Shown here in pieces: positions 33,001 to 43,299 of a stretch of 64,000 nt of DNA (position 1 is its first letter; each line of letters starts with the position of its first letter). Location of the stretch: the NCBI GenBank assembly GCA_028753945.1, contig JAPNXP010000018.1, positions 1,364,001 through 1,428,000 on the forward strand, in the 5' to 3' direction. Position numbers and translations under genes: made by a program. Below the pieces are notes generated by a model. That model saw nothing but the letters and a program-made list of their open reading frames with translations. It was not told the origin of the DNA and searched no databases. This DNA is from Hexactinellida sp. DTS-2022. Lineage: Eukaryota; Porifera; Hexactinellida.

Positions 33001-33474
33001 ACAAGTGCCAGCTTGACAGTAACCTCCATTCTGACACTCCTTAATGCATTCACATTTATTTTCATAATTGCAAACACCAGTGTTGGGACATGGGTATGTG
33101 ACTGAACAGTTCCGACATTCAAATTTGACAAGTCTGTAGCATGAAACTTGAGATTTTTTATAGGCACATTGAGATATATTAGTTTCGGTCCCTTCACATT
33201 TAATTTTGATACCCGTTCTTTTGACATTAGCCGGTTTCCCATCAGATACTACACCTGGATAATCCAAACTATTGCAGGCAACAGCTGACTCATTTTGATT
33301 CCAGTTATTCGAACATACTCTTCTAATTTTGGGTTTATTATTTGTATTTAGGACACAAACTCTAACTGCCCCATTTGAAGTTAGCCATATGTCTCCTTGA
33401 TTTTCAGTCGTACAATTTTGAGAGCACACAGATTGGAAGAAAACAAAAATAAGTAACAAATTCAAGACAAACAT
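30055..33474 (-). CDS. Receptor tyrosine kinase C with long EGF array
   Basis: Single exon, 1139 residues, the largest receptor here. Signal peptide 1-18 and an SRCR-like region about 30-122 are followed by EGF-like modules. Ten consecutive modules are nearly the same 32-residue unit (CDPSCQNGGTCLSNGTCDC, then STPFYGGYCENT), then two or three diverged modules and a Ser/Thr-rich stalk. The transmembrane helix is about 641-667. The kinase has GSGQFG 862-867, lysine K895, HRDLAARN 990-997 and DFG 1010-1012, all intact, with an intact tail ending DELAHVEK. A conserved activation-loop YY is present. The ectodomain may have grown by unequal exchange between units. The kinase half is almost identical to genes A and B. 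Confidence 0.92.
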   Translation of the reverse strand: MFVLNLLLIFVFFQSVCSQNCTTENQGDIWLTSNGAVRVCVLNTNNKPKIRRVCSNNWNQNESAVACNSLDYPGVVSDGKPANVKRTGIKIKCEGTETNISQCAYKKSQVSCYRLVKFECRNCSVTYPCPNTGVCNYENKCECIKECQNGGYCQAGTCICPSGFHGDMCELCAKCQNEGSCLSNGTCDCSTPFYGDYCENTLCDPSCQNGGTCLSNGTCDCSTPFYGGYCENTLCDPSCQNGGTCLSNGTCDCSTPFYGGYCENTLCDPSCQNGGTCLSNGTCDCSTPFYGGYCENTLCDPSCQNGGTCLSNGTCDCSTPFYGGYCENTLCDPSCQNGGTCLSNGTCDCSTPFYGGYCENTLCDPSCQNGGTCLSNGTCDCSTPFYGGYCENTLCDPSCQNGGTCLSNGTCDCSTPFYGGYCVNTLCDPSCQNGGTCLSNGTCDCSTPFYGGYCENTLCDPSCQNGGTCLSNGTCDCSTPFYGGYCENTLCDPSCQNNGTCINGVCECIAKFYGGDCEYCPQCLNGATCILSEKSCICPPGYTGKTCENNIICQPECSYKQICNKGSCECPFNYSGINCEEYNNVPNVSATYTKSTGVIASKSQQTQSVKQYSTKSSNSATSTTNIDPSDSGELASSSIRYAASAVVIVIFLIVTFLVIILLILLLSRYRRNKVNSALARAQSPQDFNIDINCIYEDIQQSRNATANPYSINNTLVNNTPFDNPLFSCVIQSPTNAPCFNYAIMESTSFENSAYGEFGIPLNINNDLYQTYEEASQCPYTESSMVVPRSDMRPLTTEVVYTSLDTAISNPSAEEIQTSSTYFNQEDIYWEPPKELCLLFDQMSEKRFREIDMSAVELQDKIGSGQFGQVYKALWHTSGAQSNPFIQKDTLPVAVKTLHSQSTTELQIAFIQEAAIMGQFSHPNVLRLLGIVSRTEPFMIVTELMHAELRKFVFTIRSCSLQRSQIQSLLLEFSRQIASGMTYLSSKNFIHRDLAARNVLVANDLTCRISDFGMSRQLREEGDYYTSKGGKVPLKWTSPEAVFYQRYSEKSDVWSFGMTLYEIWTLGEKPWFDYSNDRVVEALVNSEVMDRPNECPAGIWSLLLQCWEPNQELRPTFEQVAEFLSVSDSTLLDELAHVEK
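31990..32950 (-). repeat. Tandem array of 96-bp EGF units
   Basis: About ten copies of a 96-bp unit, each one EGF-like module, are almost identical at the DNA level, including silent sites. Variants include one E to V change (codon near 32207) and a few third-position changes. Near-identity at silent sites indicates recent expansion or homogenisation rather than old duplication. Confidence 0.9.
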
Positions 33475-33508
33475 AAGAACTCATTTCGAATTTTAGTTCC
33501 TACTATCC

Positions 33509-33515
33509 CTTTATA
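33509..33515 (-). promoter_or_regulatory. TATA box of RTK gene C
   Basis: TATAAAGGGATAG, about 40 bp before the ATG on the minus strand, matches those of genes A and B. Confidence 0.6.
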
Positions 33516-34079
33516 ATTAATCCGGATTGAAATTCAATACTTTGTGCCATTTTAAATGTAATTGGTATCAGGTAGCATAACTATTTCACATTAAATAATC
33601 ACGAGCCCTTGGGATTAAATTACTTGTGTGGAATTTCTAATTTTGGATGAAACCCTATAAATGGGTATTTAATTTATTAGAATTTAAACATATTGTAGGA
33701 CACAGTCACTATAATGACTTTAATGACTGAAAATATGCAGTATCACTAATACCATTCGCTAAACGATTTGGGACATTATTTTGTTTTTTATCGGTTGCTT
33801 ATCAGTTAAGTTACCACACTATGGAAAATAAATGATTAACATAAATATAAATAAAATTGTATTCCAGATGTAGGCGGTCCCTATAAATTAGTACAAGGGT
33901 TCGCCAGGGCCATTGTAACTGAAGGTGCGGAAATTTTACTACCAAAATGTATTAAATTAATACAATTTAAGGTAGAAGGGGTACACCACATAAACATTTT
34001 TTATTTCTAGTAGAATGTCTAAGTTATTAATAAATATATCCAAGGTATAAATATACAATTGTATAGGGGCTATACAAAA

Positions 34080-36212
34080 TCAATCATAAACCATTTGTAA
34101 ACTCTTATACATATTAACACTGAGCTTAGGATCGTTTCCAATGATTAGAGCAGGGTCAGTTTGTGGAGTAGGAGGAGGTAACTTTATTTCTACAATCATT
34201 TTTAATACTTCAGAAAATTGAAGTCTCTTTGCCTTATCTTTGTGCCAGGTTTTTATCATAATCTTGTACACATCTCTGTTACAGCCCGTGGGAGGAGGAA
34301 GTTTCGAGTCGATCGAAAGATAATTTAGAATATCCTCATGCGAGGAGTCGGGCCATGGTCTCTCCCCAAGGGACCAGATCTCGTACATTGTCATACCGAA
34401 TGACCACACATCACTTTTCTCAGAGTACGTTTTAAAAAAGATAGCTTCTGGAGCGGTCCATCTCAGCGGAATGAAACCGCCTTTTGAGTTGTAGCAGCCG
34501 TCATCAACATTAAGCTGTCGGGACATTCCAAAGTCAGCAATCCGACAAGTCAGGTCCTTAGCGACCAAGACGTTACGTGCTGCCAGATCACGATGGACGA
34601 ATTGCATCTCAGCCAGGTAGCTCATGCCGTCAGCGATATTGTGGCAGAACTGGAGCAACAAGGGTGGTAGCAGACACCTGTCTAGCTCCGCTTCTTTAAG
34701 TTTGATCAAGAGTGTTCTAAGTTCGGACTTAAGCAGCTCTGTTACAATCATGTAAGGCGAACTGCTGACTACACCGATTAGCTTGAGTACATTGGGATGA
34801 TGGAACTGCCCCAATATCAGAGCCTCTCTCATAAAACCCATCTCCACGCTTTTATTAGTTTTGTTTTTCAGAGTCTTAACAGCCACTTTAAATTTCCCCT
34901 GAGGGATTTTGTATTGTGCACAGTGCACCACTCCGAACTGCCCATGTGATATCTGATTTTCCAGGAATAAATTCCTTTTATCGATCTCAAATGATGGATT
35001 GCAGTAACGCAGGGATTTTATGTCACGTGGAGGTTCGACATATATCTTTCCAGAATCACTGAATTCAACTGGTTCATAAATTCCACTCGCCATCCGCCTC
35101 GAAATGGAGTTGTATCTATTTATCTGGACTTCGCCAGTGATTAACGAGGCATATAAGTCATCATCTTGTGGACTTTCGCTAAGAAGTGGTCGCGATCGTG
35201 AGGTTGTCTGTTTGTGGGAAATATTCGCTTGACGATTCAAATCTACTGTAGTGTGGGTTGCTTTTACGGGGCGAGGCGGAGAAGGAATGGAGAAAACATT
35301 AATTCGATCTGACGCATGAGGGCCGATCGACTCAAAGCTCCCGGTGTACTCGATCTTAGCTCTAGCAATCTGCTCGTACCTGGGATTTGGTTCGGTTGTA
35401 TCGAAGCTGTCCTCAGCTACCAGAGGATTTGTTCGGTCTGTGTGGACATTAGGGTCACTCCTCAAAGTACCATACTGATGACTGGAACGGGAAACGCTGC
35501 GTATGGAATTCGAAGTTTGCATTTTCTTACACTTCGTACATTTCAGTATGATCAGTACAAGGCTGAGAAGAGATACTATTACGAGTAAAACTGATAAAAC
35601 AGTTCCGACAGATGTCCCTATTACAGTAGACTGGATACTTACAGGTTGGTATAACTCACAACTAGCGCCTATGTAATCATGAGGACAGATACACACACCT
35701 TGAAAGCAGTAGCCATCATTAACACACTCCGTCTCACATAAACAGGTCCTACTGTCCTCGCTAGTAGAACACGTGCCTGGAAAACATTGGCTGTTATTAC
35801 TGCATTCAACACAACTATCAATTTGAGTCACGTATTTGCATGCTACGTTTGTAATTTCAAAGTTGCAATTAAGAAGAGACTGTTCTTTTCCAGTACAATT
35901 TATGATAGTCAGTTTCAGATGTTCGCCTCTGATCCTTTTATCCGTTTTACCTCCTTCTCCGTTCGCCTCTAGATAACCAATTCTACGACAGAATACATTT
36001 GCAGCGTTTTTACTCCATCGGCTACTGAAGCAAACAAATGTCCATTCAAGAGACCCATTATTGTTGAAACAAACCTGAATAATATCAGAGTATTCTCCCA
36101 AACCTGTCACTCTCTCATTTCCCTCTCGACTACACTTTTGAGTATAAACTGATGTCAGGTAACATGTTGATACAAATAGGAACAAACACACGTGGAAAAC
36201 AAACGGAAACAT
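34080..36212 (-). CDS. Receptor tyrosine kinase D (SRCR-like, EGF, TK)
   Basis: Single exon, 710 residues. Signal peptide 1-24; SRCR-like domain about 31-134 (LEWTFVCFSSRWSKNAANVF, CRRIGY, INCTGKEQSLLNC); one or two EGF-like modules 137-186; transmembrane helix about 198-224; kinase about 410-680. HRDLAARN begins at 540 and DFG at 560. The glycine loop reads ISHGQFGVV, with Ser in place of the first glycine. The activation loop has one tyrosine (GCYNSKGG) where most relatives have two. The C-terminal tail contains IIGNDPKL...MYKSLQ, a motif shared with genes G, H and I. The ectodomain belongs with that of gene E rather than A-C. Confidence 0.9.
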   Translation of the reverse strand: MFPFVFHVCLFLFVSTCYLTSVYTQKCSREGNERVTGLGEYSDIIQVCFNNNGSLEWTFVCFSSRWSKNAANVFCRRIGYLEANGEGGKTDKRIRGEHLKLTIINCTGKEQSLLNCNFEITNVACKYVTQIDSCVECSNNSQCFPGTCSTSEDSRTCLCETECVNDGYCFQGVCICPHDYIGASCELYQPVSIQSTVIGTSVGTVLSVLLVIVSLLSLVLIILKCTKCKKMQTSNSIRSVSRSSHQYGTLRSDPNVHTDRTNPLVAEDSFDTTEPNPRYEQIARAKIEYTGSFESIGPHASDRINVFSIPSPPRPVKATHTTVDLNRQANISHKQTTSRSRPLLSESPQDDDLYASLITGEVQINRYNSISRRMASGIYEPVEFSDSGKIYVEPPRDIKSLRYCNPSFEIDKRNLFLENQISHGQFGVVHCAQYKIPQGKFKVAVKTLKNKTNKSVEMGFMREALILGQFHHPNVLKLIGVVSSSPYMIVTELLKSELRTLLIKLKEAELDRCLLPPLLLQFCHNIADGMSYLAEMQFVHRDLAARNVLVAKDLTCRIADFGMSRQLNVDDGCYNSKGGFIPLRWTAPEAIFFKTYSEKSDVWSFGMTMYEIWSLGERPWPDSSHEDILNYLSIDSKLPPPTGCNRDVYKIMIKTWHKDKAKRLQFSEVLKMIVEIKLPPPTPQTDPALIIGNDPKLSVNMYKSLQMVYD

Positions 36213-36433
36213 CGATCGATAAATCCACTCAAATTATGTATTGAGTTCTAGAATTATAAGCAATGTCCGATGAGAATATCTAGCCTAAATGATATATGAT
36301 ATGGATTAGTCTAAGTATAGGTAACAGTACATATTGCAAATACAATAAGTTCAATAGACTGACGAGTAAAGCAGAATATCGTAGTATAATACGCCAAAAC
36401 TAACTAGGTTGTTCATACGCAATGTACGTTAGG

Positions 36434-38513
36434 TTAATGTTTAATGTTATTTAACGCTACAGTTATTTCAGAAAATTTCCTTCTCATTTTTGGGTCCTGG
36501 TACCACGTGTCTTGCATGAGCTGGTACACCTGAATGGGACAGTTAACAGGCTGTGAGAGGGTGTGACCCGTCGAGAGAGCGTCTATTATTTCCTCATTCT
36601 CGTAGCCTTGCCACGGCTTGTCTCCCAGTGACCATTATCTCATACAGGGTCATGCCGAATGACCACACGTCCGACTTCTCGGAGAACTTCTTATAGAAGA
36701 GAGCCTCAGGGGCTGTCCAGCGGAGAGGCACTCTCCCGCCCGAGGAAGTGTAGTAGTCATTCTCGTTATCTATTTCCCGAGACATACCGAAATCTGCCAC
36801 TCGCACACTCATGTCTTTGGCTACCAGCACATTGCGGGCAGCCAAATCTCTGTGAATGAATTTCTTCTCTGCCAGATGCTGCATGCCAGCTGCGATCTCC
36901 CGACTGAACTTCAGGAGGAGGTTTTTTAATTGGAGTTTGTCTGGAGCGGAGGCGTCAGCTGGAGAAAGCTTAATCCTGAGTAAGAACTGTCTCAGGTCTG
37001 TGTTGAGGAGTTCTGTCATCATCATCCATGGTTGGTGAGTACCGGTGAGTATGCCGATCAGTCTGAGGATATTGGGATGATGGAACTGAGCAAGGATGGC
37101 CGCCTCTCTCATGAAAACTAGCTTCTTGTCTGTGTCAGTGACAGCTGTCTCTTTGAGGGTTTTGATAGCGACAGGAATGTCTCCCTTCGCTGTGTGGTAG
37201 CTACCTCTGTACACCATCCCGAAGTGACCAGAAGCGAACTCTTCTCCTATCTTGATATCTGCCCCACTGATCTCATGCAGACAGGTGTCCAGCATGTTCT
37301 TCAGTTCAGGGAGACTGTTAGGAGGCTCTACGTACTCTCTCAACTGATTCTTCTGAGCAGAACTGTGACGAGGTAATTGATCATAAAACTTTGGGTCTAT
37401 AACAGCACCTCCTACCATATGTATGTAATCGTCTGTGGTTATACTAGTGGGTCTGAAGTGAGTTGCCTCTTCGTATGGACTGGTTTCCTCCGTCTGGCTA
37501 ACGATAGTATGGTAAAAATTGGGTGGCGCCATGCTAGAGTAGAGGGATGGTTCGCTGTAACGAATGTTAATACTTTCATATATCTCTGGGCAGGCTACTT
37601 CTTCAGAAAGATGATTTAGAGCTAATTGGTCTTGATTTTCTGTGGGTTTAGAGGAGTTTTTTATGTGCGCAGCAAAAACAACAATAAGTATCACAACAAA
37701 TATAATTACCGATATGCTACTAACGATACATAAGCTTATTACAAGTCCTACTATCAAATAAATATTGGAAACATCATTCTGAGATATAGGAAAGTTTGTA
37801 GTACAATTAACGCCATTATTTCTCACTGAGATACATTCAACTGAGGAGGTTGGAATTGAACTCGAAAGTTCGCTTTCAGTATTCATCTCGACAACTGTAG
37901 CAGCTGTTGACATTACCGAAGTATTAATTTGTTCAGTTGTGGCAGACGAATTGCTTTCACAGTTAATTTCGCCGTAGCCATCAGGACAGATACATTTCCC
38001 AACAAAACAGAATCCTCCATTCAGACAACCACCTACACACTGGCACTCAGACGAGCTATCGCATATTCCTCCGTTGCAGTTACTAGCTCCTTCACACTTT
38101 CTACAACTAAACAGTATTGCAGCAACATAGTTACAAGCTTGGACGGTTGTACTGTACGTACAGTCCAGGAGAGACATGCTATTATCAGTACAACTTACAT
38201 CTGTCAGTTTAACGACACCGGCACCTCTATCAAAGAATTCACCCAGTCCGTTATAATCAGCAAACAAGTATCCACCTCTTCTACACACCAAGTCTGCCTC
38301 CTCTTTACCCCAGTTATCGAAACAAATGAATGTCCATTCCATAACGCCATCGTTATTACTATCGAAACAAACTTGTATTACATCCGTTCTTTGTCCAACA
38401 GTGGTCTCTCTCAGTTCTCCCTCGAAACTACATTGCTCAGATGTCACAAATTCTGAGAGAAGAACCAACAACACAATAAGGCCTAGCCAAGAAAATGTTC
38501 GATTATAATACAT
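36434..38513 (-). CDS. Receptor tyrosine kinase E, frameshifted in C-lobe
   Basis: Signal peptide 1-25, SRCR-like domain about 32-138, EGF-like 140-185, Ser/Thr stalk, transmembrane helix about 251-282, then the kinase with HRDLAARN from 554 and DFG at 574. The open frame closes at 36594 after 639 residues because one extra A (GAGATAATGG at about 36633-36638, against GAGATATGG in gene F) shifts the frame. Read past the shift, the remaining C-lobe is intact (DKPWQGYENEEIIDAL, QLMQDTW) to a stop at 36434. The kinase from EPPNSLPEL to QLMQDTW is almost identical to gene F, with only a handful of changes. Either it is a very young pseudogene, or the extra base is a sequence error. A truncated kinase without the full C-lobe would not be expected to work. 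Confidence 0.8.
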
Positions 38514-39065
38514 GTGATAATCCTCTGAAAATTGTTAAATTCTCAAATAATTTACTATAAATAGTCTCAAAGTTTATAATCTTCTTAACGGTTCATAAAT
38601 TAATAATTATCTGTGAAAACCTAATTAGATGGTCCATCTATTGAGGTACAATTTCTAATAATAACTTAAAGACTTAATTACTGTAAGAAATTACTTACTA
38701 AATAGCAAGAAATACTGGATTATGTTAATTCATTAATTAACAACAGTATTTCTCTTTCAATGCATTTTTAATGGATCAATAATACTACGTAAGTTTGGAA
38801 TAAAACTGAGACGAATAATAGTTCTTAATTAACTTAACATCTAATGACATAACCAGTGCAAGTTAAAAATTACAAACTAAACTTGTCTACATATCTGTCA
38901 ATGATCACGTTAAAAATTATATTGCTAAGATAGACATAAGCATACCCGACACGATTAACTTGTATTAATTATTAATTATTAATTTATAACTAGTGTAATA
39001 CGCTGAAATTAAAAATACACGTAAATACAAAAACCAAGTTTGATCACACTTAATGCAACAAGAAT

Positions 39066-39072
39066 CATAAAT
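39066..39072 (+). promoter_or_regulatory. TATA-like box of RTK gene F
   Basis: CATAAATAGC about 45 bp before the ATG at 39114. Confidence 0.4.
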
Positions 39073-39113
39073 AGCAAAAGCTTAGTAGAAAATTCATCAA
39101 AAGTGGGTAAATT

Positions 39114-41186
39114 ATGATTAAAAGATTCACAATAATGTTAGTTTTCATAATAATAATATGGCGTGACTGTCGATCTCAAATATGCACTACACTAGTGGAG
39201 AGGGACCATATTAGTTGTATGGATTTGAGCGAAGTTGGAGAAGACACAGAGCATTACATACTATACCAATCTAATGAACATTATTATAAAGAAAGTTCTT
39301 ATTGCACTCAAGTAGAGAATAGTGAATATTCTTCTGGCCGAATAGAAATTAAATATTCCAACACTACAAATGCGAATATTGACTGTGTTAGCTTTTCCAT
39401 TAAGTTCAAGTGCACAGACTGTGAACAGACCGATGAATGCACTACGGTTGGTAAGTCGGATTGTATTGAAACATGTAATTGCGAGTGTATGGTTAAGTGT
39501 TATAAAAATCAAGTCGTGAGAGTAAGGACCGTATCAACATTAGTTTCAAACGAGACACTCTTTCAGGCCCCTGTGTCAACTACTGCCTCAACGAATCTTA
39601 TTAGCTCTACACCCACACATTATATACCCACTAATGCAACCAAACACCCGCTACAACACAATAGCACACAAACTGTTAACACATCTACAGTGTTAATGAG
39701 TAACCAGATACCAACTAAGCTCCCATTCAATATACCACAATACATACTATATGGAGTGCCAGTAGGATGCATACTCCTCATTGAGCTAACAGCATTCCTT
39801 GTCTCCCTATTCATATGCGCATGCTATAGAGGGAAACTACGGAAATCAAGAGACCGTGAAACCAGTAACATGAATGAACAGTTAGTAGAGGAAAACAGAA
39901 TGACAAGAGAAACTCAAAACGACACAAACTGTGAATCTACGTACTTCACAATATCAGAGCTAGTCCCTACGGGTAACCTTCCTGAGATAAATGTAATAAC
40001 AAATACATTCACATACAGTGAGTGTTTGGAAGCGGAGCAAAGGTCATCTCCAGATCAAATTATCCAGAATGAATTATACAACTTTGGTAATACAAATGAA
40101 AGTGAAAGAGAAAACCGGACAGAGTACTATTTGGAGAAAACAAACAGTTTATATCATGTTCTGGTGGCCGGTGAAGTTGTTGAATCAAGTATATACGATA
40201 AAATAATAGAGAATAATCCACTGTACTTCAGTAGTAGAGCAACTGATATGCATTTAGCTAATAGCTGTATAGCTAGAGACTCATACATAGAGCCTCCTAA
40301 CAGTCTCCCTGAACTGAAGAACATGCTGGACACCTGTCTGCATGAAATCAGTGGGGCAGATATCAAGATAGGAGAAGAGTTCGCTTCTGGTCACTTCGGG
40401 ATGGTGTACAGAGGTAGCTACCACACAGCGAAGGGAGACATTCCTGTCGCTATCAAAACCCTCAAAGAGACAGCTGTCACTGACACAGACAAGAAGCTAG
40501 TTTTCATGAGAGAGGCGGCCATCCTTGCTCAGTTCCATCATCCCAATGTCCTCAGACTGATCGGTATACTCACCAGTGCTCACCAACCATGGATGATGGT
40601 GACAGAACTCCTCAACACAGAACTAAGACAGTTCTTACTCCGGATTAAGCTTTCTCCAGCTGACGCCTCCGCTCCAGACAAACTCCAATTAAAAAACCTC
40701 CTCCTGAAGTTCAGTCGGGAGATCGCAGCTGGCATGCAGCATCTGGCAGAGAAGAAATTCATTCACAGAGATTTGGCTGCCCGCAATGTGCTGGTAGCCA
40801 AAGACATGAGTGTGCGAGTGGCAGATTTCGGTATGTCTCGGGAAATAGATAACGAGAATCACTACTACACTTCCTCGGGCGGGAGAGTGCCTCTCCGCTG
40901 GACAGCCCCTGAGGCTCTCTTCTATAAGAAGTTCTCCGAGAAGTCGGACGTGTGGTCATTCGGCATGACTCTGTATGAGATATGGTCACTGGGGGACAAG
41001 CCGTGGCAAGGCTACGAGAATGAGGAAATAATAGACGCTCTCTCGACGGGCCACACCCTCTCACAGCCTGTTAACTGTCCCATTCAGGTGTACCAGCTCA
41101 TGCAAGACACATGGAAACAAGAAAAGGATTCTCGTCCTAGCTTCACTCAATTGAAGAAAGAGTTAAATAAGATCATATTAAGTTAA
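39114..41186 (+). CDS. Receptor tyrosine kinase F, unusual ectodomain
   Basis: Single exon, 690 residues. Signal peptide 1-22; a short ectodomain of about 185 residues with few cysteines and no clear SRCR domain; only a cysteine cluster at 100-130 (CTDCEQTDECTT, CNCECMVKC) recalls an EGF remnant; then a Ser/Thr-rich, probably glycosylated stalk. Transmembrane helix 210-237 contains a glutamate, E224 (LLIELTAFLV). The kinase about 365-685 has EEFASGHFGMVYRG, VAIK, HRDLAARN from 551, DFG 571 and YY in the loop; all catalytic residues are intact. It is convergent to, and nearly identical in its kinase with, gene E on the other strand. The tails diverge sharply after QLMQDTW. Confidence 0.9.
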   Translation: MIKRFTIMLVFIIIIWRDCRSQICTTLVERDHISCMDLSEVGEDTEHYILYQSNEHYYKESSYCTQVENSEYSSGRIEIKYSNTTNANIDCVSFSIKFKCTDCEQTDECTTVGKSDCIETCNCECMVKCYKNQVVRVRTVSTLVSNETLFQAPVSTTASTNLISSTPTHYIPTNATKHPLQHNSTQTVNTSTVLMSNQIPTKLPFNIPQYILYGVPVGCILLIELTAFLVSLFICACYRGKLRKSRDRETSNMNEQLVEENRMTRETQNDTNCESTYFTISELVPTGNLPEINVITNTFTYSECLEAEQRSSPDQIIQNELYNFGNTNESERENRTEYYLEKTNSLYHVLVAGEVVESSIYDKIIENNPLYFSSRATDMHLANSCIARDSYIEPPNSLPELKNMLDTCLHEISGADIKIGEEFASGHFGMVYRGSYHTAKGDIPVAIKTLKETAVTDTDKKLVFMREAAILAQFHHPNVLRLIGILTSAHQPWMMVTELLNTELRQFLLRIKLSPADASAPDKLQLKNLLLKFSREIAAGMQHLAEKKFIHRDLAARNVLVAKDMSVRVADFGMSREIDNENHYYTSSGGRVPLRWTAPEALFYKKFSEKSDVWSFGMTLYEIWSLGDKPWQGYENEEIIDALSTGHTLSQPVNCPIQVYQLMQDTWKQEKDSRPSFTQLKKELNKIILS

Positions 41187-41477
41187 TTAATAAGTATTTA
41201 GTATATAATACCCTTCCTATATTGTGGTTCTGAAGAGAAACATAATTGGAAAGTTAGAATAGGTATTCTAATATCAACATTTACTACAAAATTATTTACA
41301 TATGTATATATATTTGGCAATGAATGCATAAAAGTTGTAAAATGCACTCTCAAGATGTCTTTTGACAGTTCCAATAAGATAGTAATTTTCGTTTATAATA
41401 GTATTTATATAATGGCTTAAAATACTGATTACATCGATTATCATAAATTTCAAATAGTAATGCAACAGATCAATAAT
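41187..41477. other. 3' flank of gene F
   Basis: AT-rich, no gene. Confidence 0.3.
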
Positions 41478-41593
41478 CAGGGCCGGCAGAAACGGTCAGG
41501 CCGGTCAGGCCAATAGCCTGGCCACTCCTATGTCACTAGTTAGGCCGGTCAAGCCATGGCCTGACCACTTTATTACTGCTTCCGCCGGCCTTG
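41478..41593. repeat. Short inverted-repeat element, full copy
   Basis: Ends CAGGGCCGGCAGAAACGGT and, reversed, CAAGGCCGGCGGAAGCAGT. The interior has repeated GGTCAGGCC/GGCCTGACC words. CAATA flanks both sides, a possible decayed target duplication. The partial copy is at 26192-26285. Confidence 0.65.
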
Positions 41594-43221
41594 CAATAGT
41601 ATAACGATTCAACTGAACGGTGTACCAACCATTACTCGAACACTACTCGCTCTAAACAAAAGAAACAGAAAAACAAAAGTCGAGCTATAGAAATAAGTCT
41701 GTAGCCCATCAAATGATAATTATAGACATCAAACTAAAAAAAAATTAAATATCCTCGGTACAGTACAAGCAATTAAAATTATTAAATTAAAACTCCTAAT
41801 CGGCTAATTCTTTGCACTCAAAAATCGGCTAATCAATTAAAACCCTGAGAGTCATCAAATCGATTAATCGGCACAAAAACCTTGACTTACAAGCTGTCCC
41901 GACTAACCGACTATAACTACATACGTAGTTACAAATTGCAGTCAAACTATTTAATCTCCGCCAATCTGTATTTTCTTGAATGAACATTACCAAGCCAAAA
42001 ATAGAAGGCACATAATTTATCAAACTACTAATCCTGTACTACACAGTATATCAGGAAAAGTAAATCTAGTAAAATTGCGATTTGTGTAGGAACATATAAG
42101 TAGAAACAAGTGAGTATACTGAATATCTGTAAGGAATATTTTCTCACATTGGGCATCCATAAATAGTTGTTTGAAACGAATAAACGAAAAAATAATCGAT
42201 TTGGGTATTCTGTGGTTTTATTAATCAAAGTATAATCTGATAAATATTTCTGAAAATTTTATAATAATATTAGTAATATAACATTAATGTAATTTTCCAG
42301 TAATATTAAACTCTACATAACGTTAAATTACAAGCTTATAAAATATAGAATACTAGGTATTTGATTAATTAAGCAATGAAATCCGGTCATTATTTATATA
42401 AAGTATACTACATCAAAATTTTTCAAATAATAATATGAAGTCAACAACAGGTATATTAACAGTAATTTGCTTTAAATTATAGATAATAACGCTATAAAGT
42501 GTTAGCATAAATATGGAATAACTTTAGGTTCGTTAAAATTACTTAACGAACTTCCAATTTCAAATTAATGTGTGTCAAACATTCTTAAAATGAATATTAC
42601 TTCGGGTTTACTGCATTATTATAGAGAAATGGTTTAAATGAAATTATTAATTAAATAGCTATTATTGTGTAATAACAAGAGTAGATTGATTAATTGAATG
42701 ACATACATACAGTGGATTTCGCGTATTAGCAATTGGTCTTATTAGCAATTGGTTTTCACAAAATAATAAAGATATGATAAACTGTTGGTTTTTCATTGAA
42801 GAACAATATAATATTAAAGTTCAGCTAAATTTCATAATAACTATAGTATAAAGTTTATATATTATCCAATAGAGTCAGTAAGTATTCTAAGAAGAATATA
42901 TAATTTGTACAAAGTTCGTTACATAACTATGTAATCATCACAGTTTTTCTGAATAGAAAAGCATTCTAAGAATTCAAACATGCTTTGATTGACCAATAAA
43001 CTATGCGAACATAAATTAATAACTGAAACTGTAATATTCAAATGCAATCTCTTTCGTATTGGAGTTACTTAAAACCATTAGACTTGATGGAGCCAGGATT
43101 CAGCATAAGTAAGTAAGTAAGTATGTACATATGTGTGTGGTACAACAGTAATTTCAGGCCAGATCATAATACGCAGTATAACGTATTAAGAATTATGTCT
43201 TTAGTCCTTCGTTAGAAATTC
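41594..43221. other. Long AT-rich intergenic gap
   Basis: No gene recognised on either strand. Near 42713 a CAGTGGATTTCGCGTATTAG start with repeated TTAGCAATTGG resembles a pogo-type end; related TTAGCAACT/AATAGCAA words occur at 61900-62010. GTAAGTAAGTAAGTA at about 43108-43122 is a short microsatellite. Confidence 0.35.
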
Positions 43222-43299
43222 TATAAATGGAGTACACATTGATGGGTTTTAATTAATTAAATTTGTTAACTAAAAAGATTCGTGTTCAGTATTGATAAA

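Noticed and set aside
32205..33242. 345-codon open frame overlapping the EGF array of RTK C
   Set aside because: It is a second frame of the same strand created by the 96-bp repeat; a repeat divisible by three keeps any open frame open. No domain in it.
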